Positions 13,631-27,999 of a DNA stretch of 64,000 bases are shown one piece after another. The stretch comes from Xestospongia bergquistia (taxonomy: Eukaryota; Porifera; Demospongiae; Haplosclerida; Petrosiidae). The position numbers and the translations under genes are program-made. The stretch covers positions 18,690,446 through 18,754,445 of the forward strand of contig OZ014411.1 of assembly GCA_963965975.1 (NCBI GenBank), read 5' to 3'. The stretch's first letter is position 1. Each line of letters begins with the position of its first letter. The notes under the pieces were generated by a model. That model did no database searches, was not told the origin of the DNA, and worked only from the letters and a program-made list of their open reading frames with translations.

Positions 13631-16500
13631 AGTGAAGTTAATAAAGTAAACAGCTCAGTCTAAAGGACTCTATGGGACTAAGTAAAAAAACTGTTATTAA
13701 CAGTTTAGTAAGTTGGTTTGCCTTAACACTCTAAAGTCCTTAAATTAAAGACTTTAGAAGGTTTAGACTATTGATTGAAGTTAACAAAGTAGACAGCTCA
13801 GTCTAATGGACTCTATGGGACTAACTAAATGAACTGTTACTAAAAGTTTAGTAAGTTGGTTTGCATTAACACTCTAAAGTCTTTAAATTAAAGACTTTAG
13901 AAAGTTTAGACTATTGAGTGAAGTTATTAAGGTAAACAGCTCAGTCTAAAGGACTCTATGGGACTAACTAAATAAACTGTTATTAAAAGTTTATTAAGTT
14001 GGTTTGCCTTAACACTCTAAAGTCTTTAAATTAAAGACTTTAGAAGGTTTAGACTATTGATTGAATTTAATAAAGTAAACAGCTTAGTTTAAAGGACTCT
14101 ATGGGACTAACTAAATAAAATGTTATTAACAGTTTAGTAAGTTGGTTTGCCTTAACACTCTAAAGTCTTTAAATTAAAGACTTTAGAAGGTTTAGACTAT
14201 TGATTGAAGTTAATAAAGTAAACAGCTCAGTCTGAAGGACTCTATGGGACTAACTAAATGAACTGTTATTAACAGTTTTGAAAGTTGGTTTGCATTAACA
14301 CTCTAAAGTCTTTAAATTAAAGACTTCAGAAGGTTTAGAGTATTGAGTGAAGTTAATAAAGTAAGCATCTTAGTTTAAAGGACTCCATGGGACTAATTAA
14401 ATAAACTGTTATTAACAGTTTAGTAAGTGGGTTTGCATTAAAACTCTAAAGTCTTTAATTTAAAGACTTTAAAAGTTTTAGACTATTGATTGAAGTTAAC
14501 AAAGTAAACAGCTCAGTCTAATGGACTCTATGGGACTAACTAAATGAACTGTTATTAACAGTTTAGTAAATTTGTTTGCATTAACAATCTAAAGTCTTTA
14601 AATTAAAGACTTTAGAAGGTTTAGACTATTGAGTGAAGTTAATAAAGTAAACAGCTCAGTCTAAAGGACTCTATGGGACTAACTAAATAAACTGTTATTA
14701 ACAGTTTAGTAAGTTGGTTTGCATTAAGACTCTAAAGTCTTTCAATTAAAGACTTTAGAAGGTTTTGACTATTGAGTGAAGTTAATAAAGTAAACAGCTC
14801 AGTCTAAAGGACTCTATGGGACTAACTAAATAAAATGTTATTAACAGTTTAGTAAGTTGGTTTGCATTAACACTCTAAAGTCTATAAATTAAAGACTTTA
14901 GAAGGTTTAGACTATTGAGTGAAGTTAATAAAGTAAACAGCTCAGTCTAAAGGACTCTATGGGACTAACAAAAAAAAAACTTTTATAAACACTTTAGTAA
15001 ATTGGTTTGCATTAACACTCTAAAGTGTTTAAATTAAAGACTTTAGAAGGTTTAGACTATTGAGTGAAGTTAATAAAGTAAACAGCTCAGTCTAAAGGAC
15101 TCTATGGGACGAACTAAATAAACTGCTATTAACAGTTTAGTCAGTTGGTTTGCATTAACACTCTAAAGTCTTTAAATTAAAGACTTTAGAAGGTTTAGAC
15201 TATTGAGTGAAGTTAATAAAGGAAACAGCTCAGTCTAAACGACTTTATGGGACTAACTAAATAAACTGTTATTAACAGTTTAGTAAGTTGCTTTGCTTTA
15301 ACACTCTTACGTCTTTAAATTAAAGACTTTAGAAGGGTTAGACTATTGAGTGAAGTTAATAAAGTAAACAGCTCAGTCTAAAGGACTCTATAGGACTAAG
15401 TAAAAAAACTGTTATTAACAGTTTAGTAAGTTGGTTTGCCTTAACACTCTAAAGTCTTTAAATTAAAGACTTTAGAAGGTTTAGACTATTGATTGAAGTT
15501 AACAAAGTAGACAGCTCAGTCTAATGGACTCTATGGGACTAACTAAATGAACTGTTACTAAAAGTTTAGTAAGTTGGTTTGCATTAACACTCTAAAGTCT
15601 TTAAATTAAAGACTTTAGAAAGTTTAGACTATTGAGTGAAGTTATTAAGGTAAACAGCTCAGTCTAAAGGACTCTATGGGACTAACTAAATAAACTGTTA
15701 TTAACAGTTTAGTAAGTTGGTTTGCCTTAACACTCTAAAGTCTTTAAATTAAAGACTTTAGAAGGTTTAGACTATTGATTGAAGTTAATAAAGTAAACAG
15801 CTCAGTCTGAAGGACTCTATGGGACTAACTAAATGAACTGTTATTAACAGTTTTGTAAGTTGGTTTGCATTAACACTCTAAAGTCTTTAAATTAAAGACT
15901 TCAGAAGGTTTAGAGTATTGAGTGAAGTTAATAAAGTAAGCATCTTAGTTTAAAGGACTCCATGGGACTAATTAAATAAACTGTTATTAACAGTTTAGTA
16001 AGTGGGTTTGCATTAAAACTCTAAAGTCTTTAATTTAAAGACTTTAAAAGTTTTAGACTATTGATTGAAGTTAACAAAGTAAACAGCTCAGTCTAATGGA
16101 CTCTATGGGACTAACTAAATGAACTGTTATTAACAGTTTAGTGAATTTGTTTGCATTAACAATCTAAAGTCTTTAAATTAAAGACTTTAGAAGGTTTAGA
16201 CTATTGAGTGAAGTTAATAAAGTAAACAGCTCAGTCTAAAGGACTCTATGGGACTAACTAAATAAACTGTTATTAACAGTTTAGTAAGTTGGTTTGCATT
16301 AAGACTCTAAAGTCTTTCAATTAAAGACTTTACAAGATTTTGACTATTGAGTGAAGTTAATAAAGTAAACAGTTCAGTCTAAAGGACTCTATGGGACTAA
16401 CTAAATAAACTGTTATTAACACTTTAGTAAGTTGGTTTGCATAAACACTCTAAAGTCTATAAATTAAAGACTTTAGAAGATTTAGACTATTGAGTGAAGT
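13560..16500 (+). repeat. Block duplication, about 12 then 11 monomers apart
   Basis: The monomer with AGTAAAAAAACTG occurs at 13681 and 15399 (offset 1718). Downstream markers TCTGAAGG (14231 and 15806) and GCATCTTAG (14365 and 15940) are 1575 bp apart. The 143-bp drop in offset means the first copy carries one extra monomer, at about 14.02-14.15 kb. Copy 1 is about 13.56-14.9 kb and copy 2 about 15.28-16.5 kb. Confidence 0.8.
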
Positions 16501-19500
16501 TAATAAAGTAAACAGCTCAGTCTAAAGGACTCTATGGGACTAACTAAAAAAACTTTTATAAACACTTTAGTAAGTTGGTTTGCATAAACACTCTAAAGTC
16601 TATAAATTAAAGACTTTAGAAGATTTAGACTATTGAGTGAAGTTAATAAAGGAAACAGCTCAGTCTAAACGACTTTATGGGACTAACTAAATAAACTTTT
16701 GTTAACAGTTTAGTAAGTTTGTTTGTATTAACACTCTAAAGTCTTTAAATTAAAGACTTTAAAGGTTTATACTATTAATTGAAGTTAACAAAGTAAACAG
16801 CTCAGTCTAAAGGACTCTATGGGACTAACTAAATAAACTGTTATTAACAGTTTAGTAAGTTGTTTTGCATTAATAAGCTAAAGTCTTTAAATTAAAGACT
16901 TTAGAAGGTTTAGACTATTGATTGAAGTTAAGAAAGTAAACAGCTCAGTCTAAAGGACTCTATGGGACTAACTAAATGAACTGTTATTAACAGTTTAGTA
17001 AGTTGGTTTGCATTAACACTCTAAAGTCTTTAAATTAAAGACATTAGAAGGTTTAGACTATTGATTGAAGTTAATAAAGTAAACAGCTCAGTCTAAAGGA
17101 TTCTATGGGACTAACTAAATAAACTGTTATTAACAGTTTAGTAAGTTGGTTTGCATTAACACTCTAAAGTCTTTAAATTAAAGACTTTAGAAGGTTTAGA
17201 CTATTGAGTGAAGCTAATAAAGTAAAAAACTCAGTCTAAAGGACTCTATGGGACTAACTAAATAAACTGTTATTAACAGTTTAGTAAGTTGGTTTGCATT
17301 AACACTCTAAAGTCTTTAAATTAAAGACTTAAAAGGTTTAGACTATTGAGTGAAGTTAACAATGTAAACAGTTCAGTCTAATGGATTCTATGGGAGTAAA
17401 TAAATGAACTGTTACTTACAATTTAGTAAGTTGGTTTGCATTAACACTCTAAAGTCTTTAAATTAAAGACATTAGAAGGTTTAGACTTATGAGTGAAGTT
17501 AATAAAATAAACAGCTCAGTCTAAAGGACTCTATGGGACTAACTAACTAAACCGTTATTAAAAGTTTAGTAAGTTGGTTTGCATTAACACTCTAAAGTCT
17601 ATAAATTAAAGACTTTAGAAGGTTTAGACTATTGAGTAAAGTTAATAAAGTAAACAGCTCAGTCTAAAGGACTCTATGGGACTAACTAAATAAGCTGTTG
17701 ATAACAGTTTACTAAGTTGAGTTGCGTTAACACTGTAAAGTCTTTAAATTAAAGAGTTTGGAAGGTTTAGACTATTGAGTGAAGTTAATAAAGTAAACAG
17801 CTCAGTCTAAAGGACTCTATGGGACTAACTAAATAAACTGTTATTAACAGTTTAGTAAGTTGTTTTGCCTTTACACTCTAAAGTCCTTCAATTAAAGACT
17901 TTAAAGGATTAGACTATTGATTGAAGTTAACAAAGTAAACAGCTCAGTCTAAAGGACTCTATGGGATAAACTAAATGAACTATTATTAACAGTTTAGTAA
18001 GTTGGTTTGCATTAACACTCTAAAGTCTTTAAATTAAAGACTTTAGAAGGTTTAGACTATTGAGTGAAGTTAATAAAGTAAACAGCTCAGTCTAAAGGAC
18101 TCTATGGGACTAACTAAATAAACTGTTATTAACAGTTTAGTAGTTGGTTTGCATTAACAATCTAAAGTCTTTAAATTAAAGACTTTAGAAGGTTTAGACT
18201 ATTGAGTGAAGTTAATAAAGTAAACAGCTCAGTCTAAAGAACTCTATGGGACTAACTAAATAAACTGTTATTAACAGTTTAGTAAGTTGGTTTGCATTAA
18301 CACTCTAAAGTCTTTAAATTAAAGACTTTAGAAGGTTTAGACTATTTATTGAAGTTAACAAGGTAAACAGCTCAGTTTAATGGACTCTATGGGACTAACT
18401 AAATGAACTATTATTAACAATTTAGTAAGTTGGTTTGCATTAACACACTACAGTCTTTAAATTAAAGACTTTAGAAGGTTTAGACTATTGAGTGAAGTTA
18501 ATAAAGTAAACAGCTTATTTTAAAGGATTCTATGGGACTAAAGAAATAAACTGTTATTAACAGTTTAGTATGTTGGTTTGCATTAACACTCTAAAGTCTT
18601 TAAATTTAAGACTTTAGAAGGTTTAGATTATTGAGTGAAGTTAATAAAGTAAACAGCTCAGTCTAAAGGACTCTATGGGACTAACTAAATAAACTGTTAT
18701 TAACAGTTTAGTAAGTTGGTTTGCCTTAACAGTCTAAAGTCTTTAAATTAAAGACTTTAAAAGGTTTAGACTATTGATTGAAGTTAACAAAGTAAACAGC
18801 TGAGTCTAATGGACTCTATGGGACTGACTAAATGAACTGTTATTAACAGTTTAGTAAGTCGGTTTGCATTAAGACTCTAAAGTCTTTAAATTAAAGACTT
18901 TAGAAGGTTTAGACTATTGATTGAAGTTAACAAAGTAAACAGTTCAGTCTAAAGGACTCTATGGGACTAACTAAATAAACTGCTATTAACAGTTTAGTAA
19001 GTTGGTTTGCATTAACACTCTAAAGTGTTTAAATTAAAGACTGTAGAAGGTTTAGACTATTGAGTGAAGTTAATAAAGTAAACAGCTCAGTCTAAAGGAC
19101 TCTATGGGACTAACTAAATAAACTGCTATTAACAGTTTAGTAAGTTTGTTTGCATTAACACTCTAAAGTCTTTAAATTAAAGACTTTAGAAGGATTCGAC
19201 TATTGATTGAAGTTAATAAAGTAAACAGCTCAGTCTAAACGACTCTATGGGACGAACTAAATAAACTGTTATTAACAGTTTAGTTAGTTGGTTTGTATTA
19301 ACACTCTAAAGTCTTGAAATTAAAGACTTTAAAGGTTTATACTATTAATTGAAGTTAACAAAGTAAACAGCTCAGTCTAAAGGACTCTATGGGACTAACT
19401 AAATGAACTGTTATTAACAGTTTAGTAAGTTGGTTTGCATTAATACTCTAAAGTCTTTAAATTAAAGACTTTAGAAGGTTTAGACTATTGAGTGAAGTTA

Positions 19501-20869
19501 ATAAAGTAAACAGCTCAGTCTAAAGTACTCTATGGGACTAACTAAATAAACTGTTATTAACAGTTTAGTAAGTTGGTTTGCATTAACAATCTAAAGTCTT
19601 TAAATTAAAGATTTTAGAATGTTTAGACTATTGAGTGAAGTTAATAAAGTAAACAGCTCAGTCTAAAGGACTCTATGGGACTAACTAAATAAACTGCTAT
19701 TAACAGTTTAGTAAGTTGGTTTGCGTTAACACTCTAAAGTCTTAAACTTAATGACTTTAGAAGGTTTAGACTATTGAGTGAAGTTAATAAAGTAAACAGC
19801 TCAGTCTAAAGGACTCTATGGGACTAACTAAATAAACTGTTATTAACAGTTTAGTAAGTTGGTTTGCATTAACACTCTAAAGTCTTTAAATTAAAGACTT
19901 TAGAAGGATTCGACTATTGATTGAAGTTAATAAAGTAAACAGCTCAGTCTAAACGACTCTATGGGACTAACTAAATAAACTGTTATTAACAGTTTAGTAA
20001 GTTGGTTTGTATTAACAATCTAAAGTCTTTAAATTAAAGACTTTAAAGGTTTATAGTATTAACTGAAGTTAACAAAGTAAACAGCTCAGTCTAAAGGACT
20101 CTATGGGACTAACTAAATGAACTGTTATTAACAGTTTAGTAAGTTGGTTTGCATTAATACTCTAAAGTCTTTAAATTAAAGACTTTAGAAGGTTTAGACT
20201 ATTGAGTGAAGTTAATAAAGTAAACAGCTCAGTCTAAAGGACTCTATTGGACTAACTAAATAAACTGTTATTAACAGTTTAGTAAGTTTGTTTGCATTAA
20301 CACTCTACAGTCTTTAAATTAAAGACTTTAGAAGGTTTAGACTATTGAGTGAAGTTAACAAAGTAAACAGTTCAGTCTAATGGACTCTATGAGAGTAACT
20401 AAATGAACTGTTATTTACAATTTAGCAAGTTGGTTTGCATTAACACTCTAAAGTCTTTAAATGAAAGACTTTAGAAGGTTTAGAATATATAGTGAAGTTA
20501 ATAAAATAAACAGCTCAGTCTAAAGGACTTTTTGGGACTAACTAATTAAACTGTTATTAACAGTTTAGTAAGTTGATTTGCATTAACACTCTAAAGTCTT
20601 TAAATTAAAGATTTTAGAAGGTTTAGACTATTGAGTGAAGTTAATAAAGTAAACAGCTCATTCTAACGGACTCTATGGGACTAACTAAATAAACTGTTAT
20701 TCAGAGTTTAGTAAGTTGGTTTGCCTTTACACTCTAAAGTCCTTAAAATAAAGACTTTAAAGGATTAGACTATTGATTGAATTTAACAAACTAAAAAGCT
20801 CAGTCTAAAGGACTCTATGGGACTAACTAAATGAACTTATTATTAACAGTTTAGTAAGTTGGTTTGCAT

Positions 20870-23730
20870 TAACACTCTAAAGTCTTTAAATTAAAGACGT
20901 TAGAAGGTTTAGACTATTGATTGAAGTTAATAAAGTAAACAGCTCAGTCTAAAGGACTCTATGGGACTAACTAAATAAACTGTTATTAACTGTTTAGTAG
21001 TTGGTTTGCATTAACACTCTAAAGTCTTTAAATTAAAGACTTTAGAAGGTTTAGACTATTGAGTGAACCTATTAAAGTAAACAGCTCAGTCTAAAGGACT
21101 CTATGGGACTAACTAAATAAACTGTTATTAACAGTTTAGTAAGTTGGTTTGCATTAACACTCTAAAGTCTTTAAATTAAAGACTTTAGAAGGTTTAGACT
21201 ATTGATTGAAGTTAACAAGGTAAACAGCTCAGTCTAATGGACTCTATGGGACTAACTAAATGAACTGCTATTAATAATTTAGTAAGTTGGTTTGCATTAA
21301 CACACTAAAGTCTTTAAATTAAAGACTTTAGAAGGTTTAGACTATTGAGTGAAGTTAATAAAGTAAACAGCTTATTTTAAAGGATTCTATGGGACTAAAT
21401 AAATAAACTGTTATTAACAGTTTAGTATGTTGGTTTGCATTAACACTCTAAAGTCTTTAAATTTAAGACTTTAGAAGGTTTAGACTATTGAGTGAAGTTA
21501 ATAAAGTAAACAGCTCAGTCTAAAGGACTCTATGGGACTAACTAAATAAACTGTTATTAACAGTTTAGTAAGTTGGTTTGCCTTAACAGTCTAAAGTCTT
21601 TAAATTAAAGACTTTAAAAGGTTTAGACTATTGATTGAAGTTAAGAAAGTAAACAGCTCAGTCTAATGGACTCTATGGGACTGACTAAATGAACTGTTAT
21701 TAACAGTTTAGTAAGTTGGTTTGCATTAAATCTCTAAAGTCTTTAAATTAAAGACTTTAGAAGGTTTAGACCATTGAGTGAAGATAATAAAGTAAACAGC
21801 TCAGTCTAATTGACTCTATGGGACTAACTAAATAAACTGTTATTAACAGTTTAGTAAGTTGGTTTGCATTAACAATCTAAAGTCTTTAAATTAAAGACTT
21901 TAGAAGGTTTAGACTATTGATTGAAGTTAACAAAGTAAACAGTTCAGTCTAAAGGACTCTATGGGACTAACTGAATAAACTGCTGTTAACAGTTTAGTAA
22001 GTTGGTTTGCATTAACACTCTAAAGTGTTTAAATTAAACTCTTTAGAAGTTTTAGACTATTGAGTGAAGTTAATAAAGTAAACAGCTCAGTCTAAAGGAC
22101 TCTATGGGACTACCTAAATAAACTGCTATTAACAGTTTAGTAAGTTGGTTTGCGTTAACACTCTAAAGTCTTTAACTTAAAGATTTTAGAAGGTTTAGAC
22201 TATTGAGTGAAGTTAATAAAGTAAACAGCTCAGTCTAAAGGACTCTATAGGACTAACTAAATAAACTGTTATTAACAGTTTAGTAAGTTGGTTTGCATTA
22301 ACACTCTAAAGTCTTTAAATTAAAGACGTTAGAAGGTTTAGACTATTGATTGAAGTTAATAAAGTAAACAGCTCAGTCTAAAGGACTCTATGGGACTAAC
22401 TAAATAAACTGTTATTAACTGTTTAGTAGTTGGTTTGCATTAACACTCTAAAGTCTTTAAATTAAAGACTTTAGAAGGTTTAGACTATTGAGTGAACCTA
22501 TTAAAGTAAACAGCTCAGTCTAAAGGACTCTATGGGACTAACTAAATAAACTGTTATTAACAGTTTAGTAAGTTGGTTTGCATTAACACTCTAAAGTCTT
22601 TAAATTAAAGACTTTAGAAGGTTTAGACTATTGATTGAAGTTAACAAGGTAAACAGCTCAGTCTAATGGACTCTATGGGACTAACTAAATGAACTGCTAT
22701 TAATAATTTAGTAAGTTGGTTTGCATTAACACACTAAAGTCTTTAAATTAAAGACTTTAGAAGGTTTAGACTATTGAGTGAAGTTAATAAAGTAAACAGC
22801 TTATTTTAAAGGATTCTATGGGACTAAATAAATAAACTGTTATTAACAGTTTAGTATGTTGGTTTGCATTAACACTCTAAAGTCTTTAAATTTAAGACTT
22901 TAGAAGGTTTAGACTATTGAGTGAAGTTAATAAAGTAAACAGCTCAGTCTAAAGGACTCTATGGGACTAACTAAATAAACTGTTATTAACAGTTTAGTAA
23001 GTTGGTTTGCCTTAACAGTCTAAAGTCTTTAAATTAAAGACTTTAAAAGGTTTAGACTATTGATTGAAGTTAAGAAAGTAAACAGCTCAGTCTAATGGAC
23101 TCTATGGGACTGACTAAATGAACTGTTATTAACAGTTTAGTAAGTTGGTTTGCATTAAATCTCTAAAGTCTTTAAATTAAAGACTTTAGAAGGTTTAGAC
23201 CATTGAGTGAAGATAATAAAGTAAACAGCTCAGTCTAATTGACTCTATGGGACTAACTAAATAAACTGTTATTAACAGTTTAGTAAGTTGGTTTGCATTA
23301 ACAATCTAAAGTCTTTAAATTAAAGACTTTAGAAGGTTTAGACTATTGATTGAAGTTAACAAAGTAAACAGTTCAGTCTAAAGGACTCTATGGGACTAAC
23401 TGAATAAACTGCTGTTAACAGTTTAGTAAGTTGGTTTGCATTAACACTCTAAAGTGTTTAAATTAAACTCTTTAGAAGTTTTAGACTATTGAGTGAAGTT
23501 AATAAAGTAAACAGCTCAGTCTAAAGGACTCTATGGGACTACCTAAATAAACTGCTATTAACAGTTTAGTAAGTTGGTTTGCGTTAACACTCTAAAGTCT
23601 TTAACTTAAAGATTTTAGAAGGTTTAGACTATTGAGTGAAGTTAATAAAGTAAACAGCTCAGTCTAAAGGACTCTATAGGACTAACTAAATAAACTGTTA
23701 TTAACAGTTTAGTAAGTTGGTTTGCATTAA
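20870..23730 (+). repeat. 1429-bp tandem duplication (10 monomers), nearly identical copies
   Basis: GACGTTAGAAGG at 20896 recurs at 22325. GAGTGAACCTATTAAAG at 21061 recurs at 22490. Other private variants (CAGCTTATTTTAAAGG, AAATCTCTAAAG, GACTACCTAAATAAAC, CTCTATAGGACT) recur in the same order at the same offset. The copies abut near 22.30 kb. An older relative of part of the block lies about 2857 bp upstream (CAGCTTATTT at 18511 against 21368), making three generations of amplification. Confidence 0.9.
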
Positions 23731-25012
23731 CACTCTAAAGTCTTTAAATTAAAGACTTTAGAAGGTTTCGACTATTGAGTGAAGTTAATAAAGTAAACAG
23801 TTTAGTCTAAAGGACTCTATGGGACTAACTAAATAAACTGCTATTAACAGTTTAGTAAGTTGGTTTGCAATAACACTCTAAAGTGTTTAAATTAAAGACT
23901 GTAGAAGGTTTAGACTATTGAGTGAAGTTAATAAAGTAAACAGCTCAGTCTAAAGGACTCTATGGGACTAACTAAATAAACTGCTATTAACGGTTTAGTA
24001 AGTTTGTTTGCATTAACACTGTAAAGTCTTTAAATTAAAGACTTTAGAAGGATTCGAATATTGATTGAAGTTAATAAAGTAAACAGCTCAGTCTAAATGA
24101 CTCTATGGGACTAACTAAATAAACTGTTATTAACAGTTTAGTTAGTTGGTTTGTATTAACACTCTAAAGTCTTTAAATTAAAGAGTTTAAAGGTTTATAC
24201 TATTAATTGAAGTTAACAAAGTAAACAGCTCAGTCTAAAGGACTCTATGGGACTAACTAAATGAACTGTTATTAACAGTTTAGTAAGTTGGTTTGCATTA
24301 ATACTCTAAAGTCTTTAAATTAAAGACTTTAGAAGGTTTAGACTATTGAGTGAAGTTAATAAAGTAAACAGCTCAGTCTAAAGGACTCTATGGGACTAAC
24401 TAAATAAACTGTTATTAACAGTTTAGTAAATTGGTTTGCATTAACAATCTAAAGTCTTTAAATTAAAGACTTTCGAATGTTTAGACTATTGAGTGAAGTT
24501 AATAAAGTAAACAGCTCAGTCTAAAGGACTCTATGGGACTAACTAAATAAACTGCTATTAACAGTTTAGTAAGTTTGTTTGCGTTAACACTCTAAAGTCT
24601 TAAACTTAAAGACTTTAGAAGGTTTAGACTATTGATTGAAGTTAATAAAGTAAACAGCTCAGTCTAAAGGACTCTATGGGACTAACTAAATAAACTGTTA
24701 TTAACAGTTTAGTAAGTTGGTTTGCATTAACACTCTAAAGTCTTTAAACTAAAGACTTTAGAAGGTTTAGACTATTGAGTGAAGTTAATAAAGTAAACAG
24801 CTCAGTCTAAAGGACTCTATCGGACTAACTAAATAAACTGTTATGAACAGTTTAGTAAGTTGGTTTGCATTAACACTCTAAAGTCTTTAAATTAAAGACT
24901 TTAGAAGGTTTCGACTATTGAGTGAAGTTAATAAAGTAAACAGTTCAGTCTAAAGGACTCTATCGGACTAACTAACTAAACTGTTATTAACAGTTTAGTA
25001 AGTTGGTTTGCA

Positions 25013-25096
25013 TTAACACTCTAAAGTCTTTAAATTAAAGACTTTAGAAGGTTTCGACTATTGATTGAAGTTAACAATTTAGTAAGTTGGTTTGCA
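25013..25096 (+). repeat. Truncated 84-bp satellite monomer
   Basis: This unit reads GAAGTTAACA and then jumps directly to ATTTAGTAAG, losing about 59 bp of the 143-bp monomer. TTAACA occurs at both ends of the missing part in intact monomers, so the loss fits a short-homology exchange. It is the only strongly shortened monomer noticed. Confidence 0.85.
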
Positions 25097-27999
25097 TTAA
25101 CACTCTAAAGTGTTTAAATTAAAGACTTTAGAAGGTTTAGACTATTGAGTGAAGTTAATAAAGTAAACAGCTTATTTTAAAGGATTCTATGGGACTAAAT
25201 AAATAAACTGTTATTAACAGTTTAGTATGTTGGTTTGCATTAACACTCTAAAGTCTTTAAATTTAAGACTTTAGAAGGTTTAGACTATTGAGTGAAGTTA
25301 ATAAAGTAAACAGCTCAGTCTAAAGGACTCTAAGGGACTAACTAAATAAACTGCTATTAACAGTTTAGTAAGTTGGTTTGCATTAACACTCTAAAGTGTT
25401 TAAATTAAAGACTGTAGAAGGTTTAGACTATTGAGTGAAGTTAATAAAGTAAACAGCTTAGTTTAAAGGACTCTATGGGACTAACTAAATAAACTGCTAT
25501 TAACAGTTTAGTAAGTTTGTTTGCATTAACACTCTAAACTCTTTAAATTAAAGACTTTAGAAGTTTTAGACTATAGAGTGAAGTTAATAAAGTAAACAGC
25601 TTAGTTTAAAGGACTCTATGGGACTAACTAAATAAACTGTTATTAACAGTTTTGTATGTTGGTTTGCATTAACACTCTAAAGTCTTTAAATTAAAGACTC
25701 CAGAAGGTTTAGACTATTGATTGAAGTTAATAAAGTAAACAGTTCAGTCTAAAGGACTCTATGGGACTAACTAAATAAACTGTTATTAACGGTTTGGTAA
25801 GTTGGTTTTCCTTAACACTCTAAAGTCTTTAAATTAAAGACTTTAGAAGGTTTAGACTATTGATTGAAGGTAACAAGGTAAACAGCTCAGTCTAATGGAC
25901 TCTATGGGACTAACTGAATGAACTGTTATCAACAGTTTAGTAAGTTGGTTTGCATTAACAATCTAAAGTCGTTAAATTAAAGACTTTAGAATGTTTAGAC
26001 TATTGAGTGAAGTTAATAAAGTAAACAGCTCAGTCTAATGGACTCTATGGGACTAACTAAATAAACTGTTATTAACAGTTTAGTAAGTTGGTTTGCATTA
26101 ACACTCTAAAGTCTTTAAATTAACGAATTTAGAAGGTTTAGACTATTGAGTGAAGTCAATAAAGTAAACAGCTCAGTCTAAAGGACTCTATTGGACTAAC
26201 TAAATAAACTGTTATTAACAGTTTAGTAAGTTGGTTTGCATTAACAATCTAAAGTCTTTAAATTAAAGACTTTAGAAGGTTTAGACTATTGAGTGAAGTT
26301 ATTAAAGTGAACAGCTCAGTCTAAAGGACTCTATGGGACTAACCAAATAAACTGTTATTAACAGTTTAGTAAGTTGGTTTGCATTAACACTCTAAAGTCT
26401 TTAAATTAAAGACTTTAGAAGGGTTAGACTATAGAGTGAAGTTAATAAAGTAAACAGCTCAGTCTAAAGGACTCTATGGGACTAACTAAATAAACTGTTA
26501 TTCAGAGTTTAGTAAGTTGGTTTACCTTAACACTCTAAAGTCTTTAAATTAAAGACTTTAGAATGTTTAGACTATTGATTGAAGTTAACAAAGTAAACGG
26601 CTCGGTCTAATGGACTCTATGGGATTAACTAAATGAACTGTTATTAACAGTTTAGTAAGTTGGTTTGCATTAACACTCTAAAGTCTTTAAATTAAAGACT
26701 TTAGAAGGTTTAGACTATTGAGTGAATTTAATAAAGTAAACAGCTCAGTCAAATGGACTCTATGGGATTAACTAAATAAAATGTTATTAACAGTTTAGTA
26801 AGTTGGTTTGCATTAACACTCTAAAGTCTTTAAATTAAAGACTTTAGAAGGTTTAGACTATTGAGTGAAGTTAATAAAGTAAACAGCTCAGTCTAAAGGA
26901 CTCTATGGAACTAACTAAATAAACTGTTATTAACAGTTTAGTAAGTTGTTTTGCCTTAACACTCTAAAGTCTTTAAATTAAAGACTTTAGAAGGTTTAGA
27001 CTATTCATTGAAGTTAACAAGTTAAACAGCTCAGTCTAATGGACTCTATGGGACTAACTAAATGAACTGTTAGTAACAATTTAGTAAGTTGTTTTGCATT
27101 AACACACTAAAGTCTTTAAATTAAAGACTTTAGAATGTTTAGACTATTGAGTGAAGTTAATAAAGTAAACAGCTTATTTTAAAGGATTCTATGGGACTAA
27201 ATAAATAAACTGTTATTAACAGTTTAGTATGTTGGTTTGCATTAACACTCTAAAGTCTTTAAATTTAAGACTTTAGAAGGTTTAAATTATTGAGTGAAGT
27301 TAATAAAGTAAACAGCTCAGTCTAAAGGACTCTATGGGACTAACTAAATAAACTGTTATTAACAGTTTAGTAAGTTGGTTTGCCTTAACAGTCTAAAGTC
27401 TTTAAATTAAAGACTTTAAAAGGTTTAGACTATTGATTGAAGTTAAGAAAGTAAACAGCTCAGTCTAATGGACTCTATGGGACTAACTAAATAAACTGTG
27501 ATTAACAGTTTAGTAAGTTGGTTTGCATTAACAATCTAAAGTCTTTAAATTAAAGACTTTAGAAGTTTTAGACTATTGATTGAAGTTAACAAAGTAAACA
27601 GCTCAGTCTAAAGGACTCTATGGGACTAACTAAATAAACTGCTATTTACAGTTTAGAAAGTTGGTTTGCATTAACACTCTAAAGTGTTTAAATTAAAGAC
27701 TTTAGAAGGTTTAGAGTATTGAGTGAAGTTAATAAATTAAACAGCTCAGTCTAAAGGACTCTATGGGACTAACTAAATAAACTGCTATTAACAGTTTAGT
27801 AAGTTGGTTTGCGTTAACACTCTAAAGTCTTTAAATTAAAGACTTTAGAAGGTTTAGACTATTGAGTGAAGTTAAGAAAGTAAACAGCTCAGTCTAAAGA
27901 ACTCTATGGGACTAACTAAATAAACTGTTATAAACAGTTTAGTAAGTTGGTTTGCGTTAACACTCTAAAGTCTTTAAATTAAAGACTTTAGAAGGTTTA

